A stretch of 64,000 nucleotides of DNA from Phocoenobacter uteri (lineage in GTDB: Bacteria > Pseudomonadota > Gammaproteobacteria > Enterobacterales > Pasteurellaceae). Position 1 is the stretch's first letter, and each line of letters opens with the position of its first letter. The stretch is taken from NCBI RefSeq assembly GCF_900454895.1, contig NZ_UGTA01000001.1, positions 806,001-870,000 of the forward strand, written 5' to 3'. This document shows, one piece after another, positions 17,001 through 25,451 of this stretch. Under the pieces are notes generated by a model, which saw only the letters and a list, made by a program, of their open reading frames with translations, was not told the DNA's origin and made no database searches. Both the position numbers and the translations under genes were made by a program.

Positions 17001-18299
17001 ATGGATCTTAGTTATATGGCTAAAATGCCACAATCCGAGTTTACTGCTCGTCGTCAAAAAGTCTTTGAACAAATGCAAGATAATTCTGCATTAGTTGTCT
17101 TTACCGAAACGGAAAAACGCCGTAATAATGATTGTGAATACTTATTCAGACCAGATAGTTATTTTTGGTATTTAACAGGTTTTGCGGAACAGGAATCCGC
17201 ACTTCTTCTTATTAAAAAGCAAGGCAAAACACAAAGCATCCTTTTTTTACGTGAAAAAGATCCTTTAATGGAAACGTGGAATGGTCGCCGTTTAGGTACA
17301 CTAGATGCGCCAAAAACATTAGAAATGGATGAAGCATTTAATATTGAAAATATTGAAGAAATTTTTGCAAAAAAATGTGAAAATTTGACCGCTTGTTACT
17401 ATGCAGAAGGCTTACAAACTTGGGGCGACGCTATCGTATCTAAAGTATTTGATGAAGTGATTAGTTGGGAAACGATGCTTTCCGAAATGCGTTTAATTAA
17501 ATCTAAATTAGAAATTGATTTAATGCAACAAGCTTGTCATATTTCATCAATGGCACATATTCGTGCAATGAAAACCACACGCCCAAATCGCTATGAAATG
17601 GAAATTGAAGGTGAAATCATTTATGAATTTAGCCGTTTTGGTTCACGTGGTCCATCTTACAATTCAATTGTTGCTGGTGGTGATAATGCCTGTATCTTGC
17701 ATTATAATGAAAACGATCAAATCTTAAAAGACGGCGATTTATTACTGATTGATGCAGGGGCTGAATTTGCAATGTATGCTGGAGATATTAGCCGTACATT
17801 CCCTGTAAATGGTAAATTTAGCGAACCACAACGTGAGCTTTATCAATTAGTGTTAGATGCTCAAAAATCCATTATTGAGCAAGCTCGTGCGGGCATTTCA
17901 ATGCAAGCCTTAAATGAAATCTATATTGAAAAGCTCACCGCTGGATTAGTTGAATTAGGTATCTTAAAAGGTGATGTTAACACGTTGATCGAGCAAGAAG
18001 CTTGGCAAGAATTTTATATGCACGGCTTAGGGCATAGTTTAGGTTTAGATGTTCACGATGTTGGTAAAATCGGACGTAATAAAAAATACCGTGATCGTCC
18101 ATTAGAAATTGGAATGGTATTCACTATCGAACCAGGTGTCTATATTCCAAAATCAGCCAATGTCCCTGAAAAATATAAAGGCATTGGTATTCGTATTGAA
18201 GATAATATTTTAATTACGGAATATGGTTGCAAAAATCTCACTTCTGGCTGTCCAAAAGAAATTGCAGATATTGAAGCGGTAATGGCTGAGCAGATTTAA
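17001..18299 (+). CDS. pepP: Xaa-Pro aminopeptidase P
   Basis: PepP removes the N-terminal residue from peptides with proline in second position. The 432-aa protein has the AMP-N domain (EFTARRQKVFEQM to FLREKDP) and the pita-bread metallopeptidase domain. Two-metal ligands are visible: Asp in LLLIDAGAEF, Asp in GDISRTFP, His in HGLGHSLGLDVHD, Glu in TIEPGVYIP and Glu in GIRIEDN. An AAGGA site precedes the start. An internal full-length uptake signal (GACCGCTTGT) lies at 17387-17396. Confidence 0.95.
   Translation: MDLSYMAKMPQSEFTARRQKVFEQMQDNSALVVFTETEKRRNNDCEYLFRPDSYFWYLTGFAEQESALLLIKKQGKTQSILFLREKDPLMETWNGRRLGTLDAPKTLEMDEAFNIENIEEIFAKKCENLTACYYAEGLQTWGDAIVSKVFDEVISWETMLSEMRLIKSKLEIDLMQQACHISSMAHIRAMKTTRPNRYEMEIEGEIIYEFSRFGSRGPSYNSIVAGGDNACILHYNENDQILKDGDLLLIDAGAEFAMYAGDISRTFPVNGKFSEPQRELYQLVLDAQKSIIEQARAGISMQALNEIYIEKLTAGLVELGILKGDVNTLIEQEAWQEFYMHGLGHSLGLDVHDVGKIGRNKKYRDRPLEIGMVFTIEPGVYIPKSANVPEKYKGIGIRIEDNILITEYGCKNLTSGCPKEIADIEAVMAEQI
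17387..17396 (-). repeat. DNA uptake signal, full 10-mer (ACAAGCGGTC on the minus strand)
   Basis: This is one of two places where I read the complete Actinobacillus-type core, inside pepP. The other is 49525-49534. Shorter forms (ACAAGCGGT or AAGCGGTC) occur at 3349, 29548, 36677, 37260, 37432, 39099, 43472 and elsewhere. Confidence 0.75.
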
Positions 18300-18325
18300 A
18301 CTCTTCGCTCAACGTTGCAATAACA

Positions 18326-18386
18326 AAGCGGTTAAATTTTTATTTAAATTTACAAATTGTAAAATCTCATAAAAATTTAACCGCTT
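18326..18386. terminator. Terminator built from two inverted uptake-signal sequences
   Basis: AAGCGGTTAAATTTTTAT at 18326-18343 is perfectly complementary to 18369-18386. The 18-bp stem is an inverted pair of uptake-signal cores with their AT-rich flanks. It lies between the converging pepP and type I secretion genes and can terminate both. Confidence 0.75.
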
Positions 18387-18414
18387 CTTTTTATAATAAT
18401 AACAAGCGTTCTAC

Positions 18415-19704
18415 TTATCTTTCCTGTAAAGCTTGTTTCATTCTGGTAATAGGTTTAATCAAATATTGGAACACCGTTTTCTCACCAGTTTTAATATCTA
18501 CTGACGCGATCATACCTGGAATAATAGGCAATTCTTTACCGTTTTTATCTGTCATTTTACTGTCATTCGTACGAACAATCACTCGATAAAATGCTTCATT
18601 CGGATTCAAGTTTAAATCACTTGGACGTTTCTCATTTCTTAATGCACCAGGACTTAATAAAGTAACAACGCCATCCAAACCGCCGTAAATCGCATAATCG
18701 TAAGCTGTTAGCTTAACAACGGCTTTCATACCAGGAATAACATAAGCGACGTCTCTAGGGCTTATATATGCCTCTACAAGCAATGTTTCATCAACAGGGA
18801 CAATTTCCATAATATTTTGACCCGCTGAAATAACGCCACCAATTGTATTGATTCGAATATTTTTAACCACGCCTTTTAGTGGTGCTCTAATTTCTGAGTG
18901 ATTAACAGGATCTTCTAGACGTTTTACATTCTCTCTTGCTTGAGACAACTCTGATTCAATTTTAACCAACTCATTGTTTGCATCCGTTGTATATCTATTC
19001 TCTCTTTCGGTGATCTGTAATTGCAACTCACTGGCTTGACGCTTAATTCGTAACAATTCAATCTCAGAAACCGCTCCTCTTTTCACAAGTGGGGCTGTAA
19101 TTCTTGCTTCTTGATCTAATAGAGATTTCGTTTTCTTCAGACTTGCAATAGACTCGTTTAAGGATTTTTTCTTAGAGTCATAAACTGATTCTTCACGCTG
19201 TTTATACGCATCTGGAATATGTTCTGGAAAAACTAATTTTTTTCCTTGAGACTCAGCCGTCAAACGTGCAGCAATTGCTTCTAAGTTTGCCATTTTTGCT
19301 TGGCTCTCACGAAGAATCGCAGAGCTTCGAGTATTATCTAAGCGTAATAAGATTTGTCCTTTTTCAACAAGATCACCTTCCTTCACAAGCATTTCACTCA
19401 AAATACCTGGATCTAAACTCTGAATCACCTGCTCACGACTACTTGGAATGATACTACCTTGTCCACGTGTTACTTCTTCAACGGTGCTATTATAAGACCA
19501 AATTAGAAAAGCAAGAGCAAATAGAATAAAAAGGATGATACTCCAAAACATACCCTGATGTTTTTCTTCTTGCATTGCAGCATGTAAGTCATTCACTAAA
19601 TGAAGATCTTTTTTATTTAAACCTGAATGAGTTGGCTCTTGAGGCTCCTTCAGATTTTTTGCTTTATTTATTACTGTATTTATTAGTTGATGTACTTTTT
19701 TCAT
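18415..19704 (-). CDS. Type I secretion membrane fusion protein (HlyD/LapC family)
   Basis: The 429-aa protein is the periplasmic adaptor of a type I secretion system, linking the inner-membrane ABC protein to the TolC channel. It has a short cytoplasmic N-terminus, one transmembrane segment (about 54-72, MFWSIILFILFALAFLIW), a biotinyl-lipoyl half-motif (VKEGDLVEKGQILLRLDNT), a long coiled-coil hairpin (about 130-260) and a C-terminal beta-barrel domain (IVPVDETLLVEAYISPRDVAYV, GMIASVDIKTGEKTV). It resembles LapC/BapC-type adaptors for giant adhesins. It is third in the operon, 14 bases after the ABC gene. Confidence 0.9.
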   Translation of the reverse strand: MKKVHQLINTVINKAKNLKEPQEPTHSGLNKKDLHLVNDLHAAMQEEKHQGMFWSIILFILFALAFLIWSYNSTVEEVTRGQGSIIPSSREQVIQSLDPGILSEMLVKEGDLVEKGQILLRLDNTRSSAILRESQAKMANLEAIAARLTAESQGKKLVFPEHIPDAYKQREESVYDSKKKSLNESIASLKKTKSLLDQEARITAPLVKRGAVSEIELLRIKRQASELQLQITERENRYTTDANNELVKIESELSQARENVKRLEDPVNHSEIRAPLKGVVKNIRINTIGGVISAGQNIMEIVPVDETLLVEAYISPRDVAYVIPGMKAVVKLTAYDYAIYGGLDGVVTLLSPGALRNEKRPSDLNLNPNEAFYRVIVRTNDSKMTDKNGKELPIIPGMIASVDIKTGEKTVFQYLIKPITRMKQALQER

Positions 19705-19718
19705 TTTCTATTCTTTCA

Positions 19719-21863
19719 CTATTGAGTTTGTTCTGTCGGTTGAGGCGTTTTACCTTTTAAACGTTGTAAAACTTGGTCACGAGGTCCGTCCATAACAACT
19801 TTTCCATTATCAACAACCACAATTCTATCAACAATTTGTAGTACTTGTGGACGATGTGTTACAACAACCATAGTACGATTTTTAGACCACACTGCAATTG
19901 CTTGCAATGCTTTCACTTCTGAATTTTGATCTAATCCTGTTGTTGGCTCATCTAATAACACCACTTTTGGATTACGTAACGTCATTCGAGCAAGTGCTAA
20001 AATTTGTTTCTGTCCCCCTGATAAACCAAGACCATCAGCACCAATCGGCATATCTAAACCTTGAGGATGTTGCTGAATAAATTTCACTAAATCAAAACGT
20101 GCTAATGCTTGTAATAAATCTTGATCATTCGAGAAACCATCCATTCTTGCAAGATCAAGATTCTCTCTTAACGTACCTAAGAAAAAGTGTGGTTTTTGTT
20201 CTAGAAGCAATACCTGATTACGCAGATAATTAGGATCTATTTGGCGTAAATCAACATCATCTAAGGTCACTGAACCTTGCTGTGCTTCATATAAACCTAA
20301 CGCCATTTTTAATGCTGTTGATTTCCCGCTACCAATTTTTCCTAAAATTGCTACTTTTTCACCTGCTTGAATAGACAGATTAAATTCATTTATCGCTGGT
20401 GGTAAATCTTTGTGGTAACTAAAAGTCGTTTTATCAAATTTGACTCTTCCTTGAACCTTATCAAAAGTAATATATTTTTTATTTGGATCACGCTCAATCG
20501 GACGTTCCGCAATACCATTCGCTCCTTTTAGAGCCACCATTGCTTGTTGAAAACGTACCGCTAAGCCTGCAATCTGACCTAATGGAGCTAACGCACGTCC
20601 TGATAAAATAACCGATGCGATCAATGCCCCCATCGTGATACGGCTTGCGGGATCATCACTATGAATTAAATATGTACCCAACAATACCAAAAATACAGTA
20701 TTTAACTGCTGTAAACTCATTGTAATAAAGATAACAAAGTTACTGATATCTTTTACTTTCATTTGAGATTTTGCTGTTTTCGCTGTGTAGTTATCCCAAC
20801 GAGTCTGAGCCCAGTTGTAAGCATTATTAGTTTTCAATGTTTCAATACCATCAATTGCTTCAACAGCTAAACCTTGTCGTTGCGAAGACTCTTTCATTGA
20901 TTCATTGATATATTTTTGTAATGGGAACTGAGCTAAAAGCCCAATAATAATAACAGTTGGAATTAAGATAGCTGGAACAATAACCAATTTACCCGCGATT
21001 AACCAAAGTACGGTTAAAAATAACAATAAGAAGGGTAAATCCACCAACGTTAATAAACTTGCACTGGTCATAAATTCACGTACGGATTCAAAATCACGTA
21101 AGTTACTTGCATAAGATCCCGAGGATGCAGGACGCTCTTGGAAACGTAGTCCCATTACTCGTCTAAACAATGCAGAACTAATAATTAAATCAGCTTTCTT
21201 GCCTGCAATGTCCGTTAAGCGTCCTCGAATTATTTTTGCAATAAACTCAAAACTGATCGCAACGAAAACCCCAATAGAAAGCACCCATAGGGTTTCATAA
21301 GCTTTGTTTGGAATCACACGATCATACACGTTCATTACATACAATGAACTCACCAATGCTAAAAAGTTAATTAGAATTGTGGCAAGAATAACTTGATAAT
21401 AATAACGTCTAAAACGCCAGATTACCTTTAAAAACCACGCTTTTGGCAAATGATATTCAGGTAATTCTGAACGAATATCAGCTTCAACCTTTGGCTTAAT
21501 AAACCAGCAATAACCTAGATAATTTTGATTTAGCTCTTGCTCAGTAAAAGTTTGAGATATACCGCCAACTTGTTGAACAGTATATTTTGTACCATCCTCT
21601 TCTGCGCTTGTTATATGCGTGATAACAGCAGCTTCTTCATCTTTCAGAATGACTAACACAGGAAGGGATAGTTTTGGGATTTCATTTAACTTACGTTCTG
21701 AAATCATATTATCAAATCCCTCACTTTTGAGGTATTCTGAAAGTGAATTAAAATCAATTCGCATTTTATTATCACGTTGAACATGTGACATAAGTGCCGA
21801 AGTGGGTAAATGATGTCCCGTTAAACGTGTTAATAACGAAATATTTTCTATAATTAATTGCAT
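19719..21863 (-). CDS. Type I secretion ABC transporter (LapB/BapB family)
   Basis: The 714-aa protein energises export of a large surface or secreted protein. Residues 1-130 form a C39-peptidase-like domain with no visible catalytic cysteine (its conserved region begins LTRLTGHHLPTSALMSHVQ), typical of LapB/HlyB-like transporters that bind but do not cut their substrate. A six-helix membrane domain follows (about 155-430). The nucleotide-binding domain has Walker A ILGKIGSGKSTALK, the LSGGQKQILALAR signature, Walker B VVLLDEPTTGLD and the switch His in VVVTHRP. It sits between the TolC-like and HlyD-like genes. Confidence 0.9.
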   Translation of the reverse strand: MQLIIENISLLTRLTGHHLPTSALMSHVQRDNKMRIDFNSLSEYLKSEGFDNMISERKLNEIPKLSLPVLVILKDEEAAVITHITSAEEDGTKYTVQQVGGISQTFTEQELNQNYLGYCWFIKPKVEADIRSELPEYHLPKAWFLKVIWRFRRYYYQVILATILINFLALVSSLYVMNVYDRVIPNKAYETLWVLSIGVFVAISFEFIAKIIRGRLTDIAGKKADLIISSALFRRVMGLRFQERPASSGSYASNLRDFESVREFMTSASLLTLVDLPFLLLFLTVLWLIAGKLVIVPAILIPTVIIIGLLAQFPLQKYINESMKESSQRQGLAVEAIDGIETLKTNNAYNWAQTRWDNYTAKTAKSQMKVKDISNFVIFITMSLQQLNTVFLVLLGTYLIHSDDPASRITMGALIASVILSGRALAPLGQIAGLAVRFQQAMVALKGANGIAERPIERDPNKKYITFDKVQGRVKFDKTTFSYHKDLPPAINEFNLSIQAGEKVAILGKIGSGKSTALKMALGLYEAQQGSVTLDDVDLRQIDPNYLRNQVLLLEQKPHFFLGTLRENLDLARMDGFSNDQDLLQALARFDLVKFIQQHPQGLDMPIGADGLGLSGGQKQILALARMTLRNPKVVLLDEPTTGLDQNSEVKALQAIAVWSKNRTMVVVTHRPQVLQIVDRIVVVDNGKVVMDGPRDQVLQRLKGKTPQPTEQTQ

Positions 21864-21904
21864 AAATTAAGTTGTCCTGATATTAAATTTTAGGTCGCTA
21901 AATA

Positions 21905-23161
21905 TTATTTAACCCAGCTCACTATTTTTCCTTGAGAATGCAAATAATCTAATATCGCTTTACTATGATCACGTTGCGTATTTATATAAGCTAATTCTAC
22001 ATCTGATAGTTCCGTTTCTGCATTCAATACATCTAATAATGATCTGCGTGCAACCCTAAATTGTGATTTATAAAAATTAGCAACTTTATTATTTGCACTA
22101 ATTTGACGTTTTAAAATATCGAGTTGAAGACGGCTACGCTCTATGTTGATCATTGCTAAACGAGCCTCTTCTTCAACATCACGATTTACACGATCAAGTC
22201 TAATTCCTGCCGCACTCGTTAAATTTTCTTTTTCTTTTATTGAATAACTTGTCGCTCGATCAAAAATATCCCAAGAGAATTGAACCATCAATTTCTGATC
22301 TTCTCGATCCGCCATACCAACTAAATTGATAGAAGGTAATTGCTTCGCTTTTTCTGCTGCAAGTTCGTGTCTTTTACTTTCTAATTCTGCCTGTTGAGCA
22401 AGATAGGTTGGATTAGCTGAAAAATCTTTTAAAGAATACTCCGAAACTAATTTCTTTTGAGTCATTTTCACAAATGGATCAGAAAGATCTTTAACTGTGA
22501 TAGGCTTCACATAATATTTTGATAACGTTTTAAGGGTTGTTTCCAATAATCTTGTTTGATCATTGATTTTTTGTTCAACTAAAATCTTACGTGCTTCTGC
22601 CTGAACAACCTCTGATTGACGCCCCTCATCATAACGGGCAATAGAACGAACCTCATTTAAAAAAGCTTTATGTCTTGTTAATGATTTTTGTAGAACTAAA
22701 ATTGCTTGTTTTGCATTTAAAGCATTAAGATATAATTCACCAATTTTATAGCCTAATTCTTCTTTTGAAACATTATATTTATTCGTGTAATAATCCTTTG
22801 ATGCTTTATTTTTCTTAATTTCAGCATCAATTGCACCAAAAGAATATAAATTCAATTTCATTTGAACTTCTGGAGAAAATTTATTTTTTGTTTTATGACT
22901 TTCCTCTTTCGTACGTTCAGTAACTAAGCTATTACCTACAACTCGAATTGTTGGCAAATGAAGAGATTCTGCTTGTCCAACTCGGTTTTCGGCAGCTTGC
23001 AAATCCGCATCTGCTTCTAACAAAATAGGATCATTATTTAATGCATATTGTAAAATATTACGCAAATCTTTTGCTTGTGATACAGATACATTTGCTAACA
23101 TCATAAATGACGCGATAGCCATCGCTTTGGTACAGTTATTTAATTGAAAAAATCTTTGCAT
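21905..23161 (-). CDS. TolC-family outer membrane channel of the type I secretion system
   Basis: The 418-aa protein carries a signal peptide (about residues 1-30, hydrophobic core AMAIASFMMLANVSVSQA). It then has two TolC-type repeats rich in long helices, with LRNILQYALNNDPILLEADADLQAAENRVGQAES-type sequence at the front and SQFRVARRSLLDVLNAETELSDVELAYINT at the end. That second motif is typical of outer membrane efflux/secretion channels such as LapE/AggA. It is the first gene of the three-gene secretion operon. The upstream neighbour is the remnant of the likely substrate. Confidence 0.9.
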   Translation of the reverse strand: MQRFFQLNNCTKAMAIASFMMLANVSVSQAKDLRNILQYALNNDPILLEADADLQAAENRVGQAESLHLPTIRVVGNSLVTERTKEESHKTKNKFSPEVQMKLNLYSFGAIDAEIKKNKASKDYYTNKYNVSKEELGYKIGELYLNALNAKQAILVLQKSLTRHKAFLNEVRSIARYDEGRQSEVVQAEARKILVEQKINDQTRLLETTLKTLSKYYVKPITVKDLSDPFVKMTQKKLVSEYSLKDFSANPTYLAQQAELESKRHELAAEKAKQLPSINLVGMADREDQKLMVQFSWDIFDRATSYSIKEKENLTSAAGIRLDRVNRDVEEEARLAMINIERSRLQLDILKRQISANNKVANFYKSQFRVARRSLLDVLNAETELSDVELAYINTQRDHSKAILDYLHSQGKIVSWVK

Positions 23162-23316
23162 TGTTCTAAATCCTAATAATAAATACTGCTAGAAATTCAT
23201 TCTAAACCTAGAATACCTAACCCTAGAAATAAAGGCTTATCTATTTTAAGGAAAGAATAAATATAATCAAGTAGATATCCTGTTTATTCTTGTTTAATAT
23301 AAAAATTAAGCAATAA

Positions 23317-23344
23317 AAAGCCACCATATCATAATAGTGGCTTT
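23317..23344 (-). terminator. Terminator after the adhesin remnant
   Basis: AAAGCCAC at 23317-23324 pairs with GTGGCTTT at 23337-23344, followed on the minus strand by TTTTTATT. It separates the remnant gene from the tolC-like gene, which therefore needs its own promoter. Confidence 0.65.
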
Positions 23345-23371
23345 CTCATATTGTATTATTATCAAACGACA

Positions 23372-24096
23372 TTAAATAATTATTGTACCACCTTGAATAA
23401 ATAAATCAGCAGATTGATCATTATTTAAGTCATAGGCAACATAAGAAGCATTACTGCCTGACACATTTTGATCAAGCAACTGAGCACCTTCAATATGTAT
23501 CACGTCTTCAGCATCTGCTTTAATTATTAAAGTATCCTCTTTCGCTATAGATTTCACAGCATCATAATCAAGAGTTAACACTTGCGAAATGGTCACATCA
23601 TTACCATCTTGTGTAAGATCAATTTCACTGATGTTATCTACTTTTTGTTGTAAATCTAAATTTGTAAAATCTAGTGAAAATTTACCCGCTTGATTTTTAA
23701 TAACTAATGAATCATGATGAGAATGACCATCAATTGGACTAAAACTATCCTCAGAAATAATATAATCTGCAACACTAACACTCTCCAACAGTACGTCCTT
23801 TAACTCATCAACATTCTGTGCATATTCTGGAACATAACCATAATATTTACCATTTTCATGAAGTCCTATAAGAATCCCTGTTGCATTGGTATCACCTTCA
23901 TTTTCATCTAAAATAATGAATGAATCTTGACCTATACATTTCGCAATAATATTTTGAGGAGTAACTTGAGTTGCTGTACTGAATGATTCGTAATTAACGG
24001 CCTTTTGTGCGTTAATTACGAGGGTTTTGAATTGTTTAAATGATAAGTTTATACTGTTATTAAATGGTCTCTAAGTTTTAATTGTACACTGTTCAT
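23372..24096 (-). pseudogene. Frameshifted, shortened adhesin-like type I secretion substrate
   Basis: An ATG at 24094-24096 with an AAGGA site starts a 15-codon frame (MNSVQLKLRDHLITV) that stops at 24049. The next frame is open from there to 23372, 226 more codons with no good start of its own. Adding one A after the GTA codon at about 24052 would join them as ...LITV-INLSFKQF..., giving about 241 aa. The C-terminal part (IDLTQDGNDVTISQVLTLDY, DTLIIKADAEDVIHIEG, ending DLFIQGGTIII) resembles the last domain of LapA/Bap-type adhesins. No repeat region is present. It lies directly upstream of the secretion operon. Confidence 0.6.
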
Positions 24097-24171
24097 AAAA
24101 TTTTCCTTGTAATCACTATACACCTAGCCTTCATTCAAAAGAATAAAGTCCCGACTAAGTTCCGCTTACTA

Positions 24172-24200
24172 GAAAGGGAAAACATAACTGCTTTCCCTTT
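24172..24200 (-). terminator. Hairpin between the octamer repeats and the adhesin remnant
   Basis: AAAGGGAAA and TTTCCCTTT (about 24173-24181 and 24192-24200) form a 9-bp stem. There is no clean T run after it on the minus strand, so it may be a weak terminator for the OmpA-like gene or part of the leader of the next gene. Confidence 0.4.
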
Positions 24201-24210
24201 TACTAATAAG

Positions 24211-24280
24211 CTTTATAGCTTTATAGCTTTATAGCTTTATAGCTTTATAGCTTTATAGCTTTATAGCTTTATAGCTTTAG
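24211..24280. repeat. Octanucleotide tandem repeat, CTTTATAG x 8 plus a partial copy
   Basis: Eight perfect head-to-tail copies of CTTTATAG run from 24211 to 24274, followed by the partial unit CTTTAG. On the minus strand each unit reads CTATAAAG and so carries a TATAAA core. The array starts 5 bases after the stop of the OmpA-like gene and ends about 115 bases upstream of the adhesin-remnant start. Perfect short repeats like this change copy number by slippage and in Pasteurellaceae often mark phase-variable genes. Confidence 0.95.
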
Positions 24281-24285
24281 GATAA

Positions 24286-25209
24286 TTATTTATCGTTTCT
24301 ATTACCATAAATAATAATTTCTACACGACGGTTTGGTTGATCACAAACCCTTCTTGCTTTTTTATCATGAGGATATTTCTTCAAACAATCTCTCACTAGT
24401 AAATTTCGCTCTCCTAATCCTTCCATTTCAACATCTGCTTGAACATTTGAATTTAATAATGCTTGTCTCACTGTTTTAGCACGACGTTTTGATAATGCTA
24501 AATTATAATTATCGTCTCCCATCGGATCGGTATAACCCACAACTTTAATATTTTTGATATCCACAATACCTAAATTGATTTTACGAGCAATCTCTTTAAT
24601 TTCTTCACGACCTTCTGGTAACATATCTTTATAACTTGATTTATCGAACTTAAATAAAGAATGTGCTTGTAATGTAAATTTATCTAACACCGCTTTATCA
24701 CAAAAACGATTTGCTTTAACACGTGGTAATGTTTGAGTTTCTTGTTTAAGGTTACTTACAGCTGCCTCACCCTCTGCTTGTGAAACACGTTGGAAAATTG
24801 GTTGCCCTTCTTTGCTTAACATAATTTTAACATATTCAGTTTCACCAGTAACAAAGTTGTAATCCACCCCTGTATCACGATCAGCAAAGCTTGTATTACG
24901 AGTAAATGAAGGCAAAATACGATCCCCTGCTGAACATACGATAGCCGCACGATAGCCACCATCAAGTACAGATGCTAAATAATCACCATCAATAAATACA
25001 TTTACTGCTGGGCCTTGAAATGCGTCTTTTTCTCTATAAAAATAAACTTTAGATTGCTTATCGCCCAATTCTTGTAGATTAACTGTGTTGCCATCAAAAG
25101 TAGTCCAACTTTCTAATTTTCCATTTGAACTAGAACCAAAGCTTCCCCCATTAGATGAACATGCAGACAAACACAAAGCAGTTAAACTGCATACGATGAA
25201 TTTTTTCAT
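24286..25209 (-). CDS. OmpA-domain outer membrane lipoprotein
   Basis: The 307-aa protein starts at the ATG at 25207-25209, which has an AAGGA site, rather than 16 codons earlier. The lipoprotein signal has lipobox LSAC (Cys at about residue 17). Residues about 50-180 form an unassigned domain with two or three cysteines. The C-terminal 110 residues are an OmpA/MotB peptidoglycan-binding domain (LFKFDKSSYKDMLPEGREEI, VVGYTDPMGDDNYNLALSKRRAKTVRQAL, QPNRRVEIIIYG). OmpA-family genes are also found near giant-adhesin type I secretion loci in Shewanella and relatives, which fits the position here. Confidence 0.85.
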   Translation of the reverse strand: MKKFIVCSLTALCLSACSSNGGSFGSSSNGKLESWTTFDGNTVNLQELGDKQSKVYFYREKDAFQGPAVNVFIDGDYLASVLDGGYRAAIVCSAGDRILPSFTRNTSFADRDTGVDYNFVTGETEYVKIMLSKEGQPIFQRVSQAEGEAAVSNLKQETQTLPRVKANRFCDKAVLDKFTLQAHSLFKFDKSSYKDMLPEGREEIKEIARKINLGIVDIKNIKVVGYTDPMGDDNYNLALSKRRAKTVRQALLNSNVQADVEMEGLGERNLLVRDCLKKYPHDKKARRVCDQPNRRVEIIIYGNRNDK

Positions 25210-25451
25210 TGAAATTTTTCCTTTTAAATATAGATGGGTGTAATCATCAAAAAACAATTACATAACATAAATTTAACAACCACAGGATGATCGCCGTGAA
25301 TATTCTCTTAATTCTACTCTAGCAGTACTATTTATACAATATTTTCATACAAAAAAGTTATATTTTTTCATCATTTTTAACTAATTAAATATAAATAATA
25401 AATATCAATTCAAAAAAATAGTTACTCTTTTGTAATAAAAAAATTGACCTT

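Noticed and set aside
22000..23100. A second frameshift within the TolC-like gene
   Set aside because: The frame is continuous with both TolC repeats, signal peptide and normal length.
24049..24096. Programmed -1 ribosomal frameshifting at the adhesin remnant
   Set aside because: No slippery heptamer in the right phase and no obvious downstream stimulatory structure; a simple one-base deletion explains the break better.
24097..24171. A sigma-E promoter for the adhesin remnant (GGAACTT on the minus strand near 24155)
   Set aside because: The -35-like element is present but no matching TCTRA element stands at the right spacing.
24211..24280. Reading the octamer repeats as a CRISPR array
   Set aside because: The repeats are 8 bp, head-to-tail, with no spacers and no cas genes nearby.
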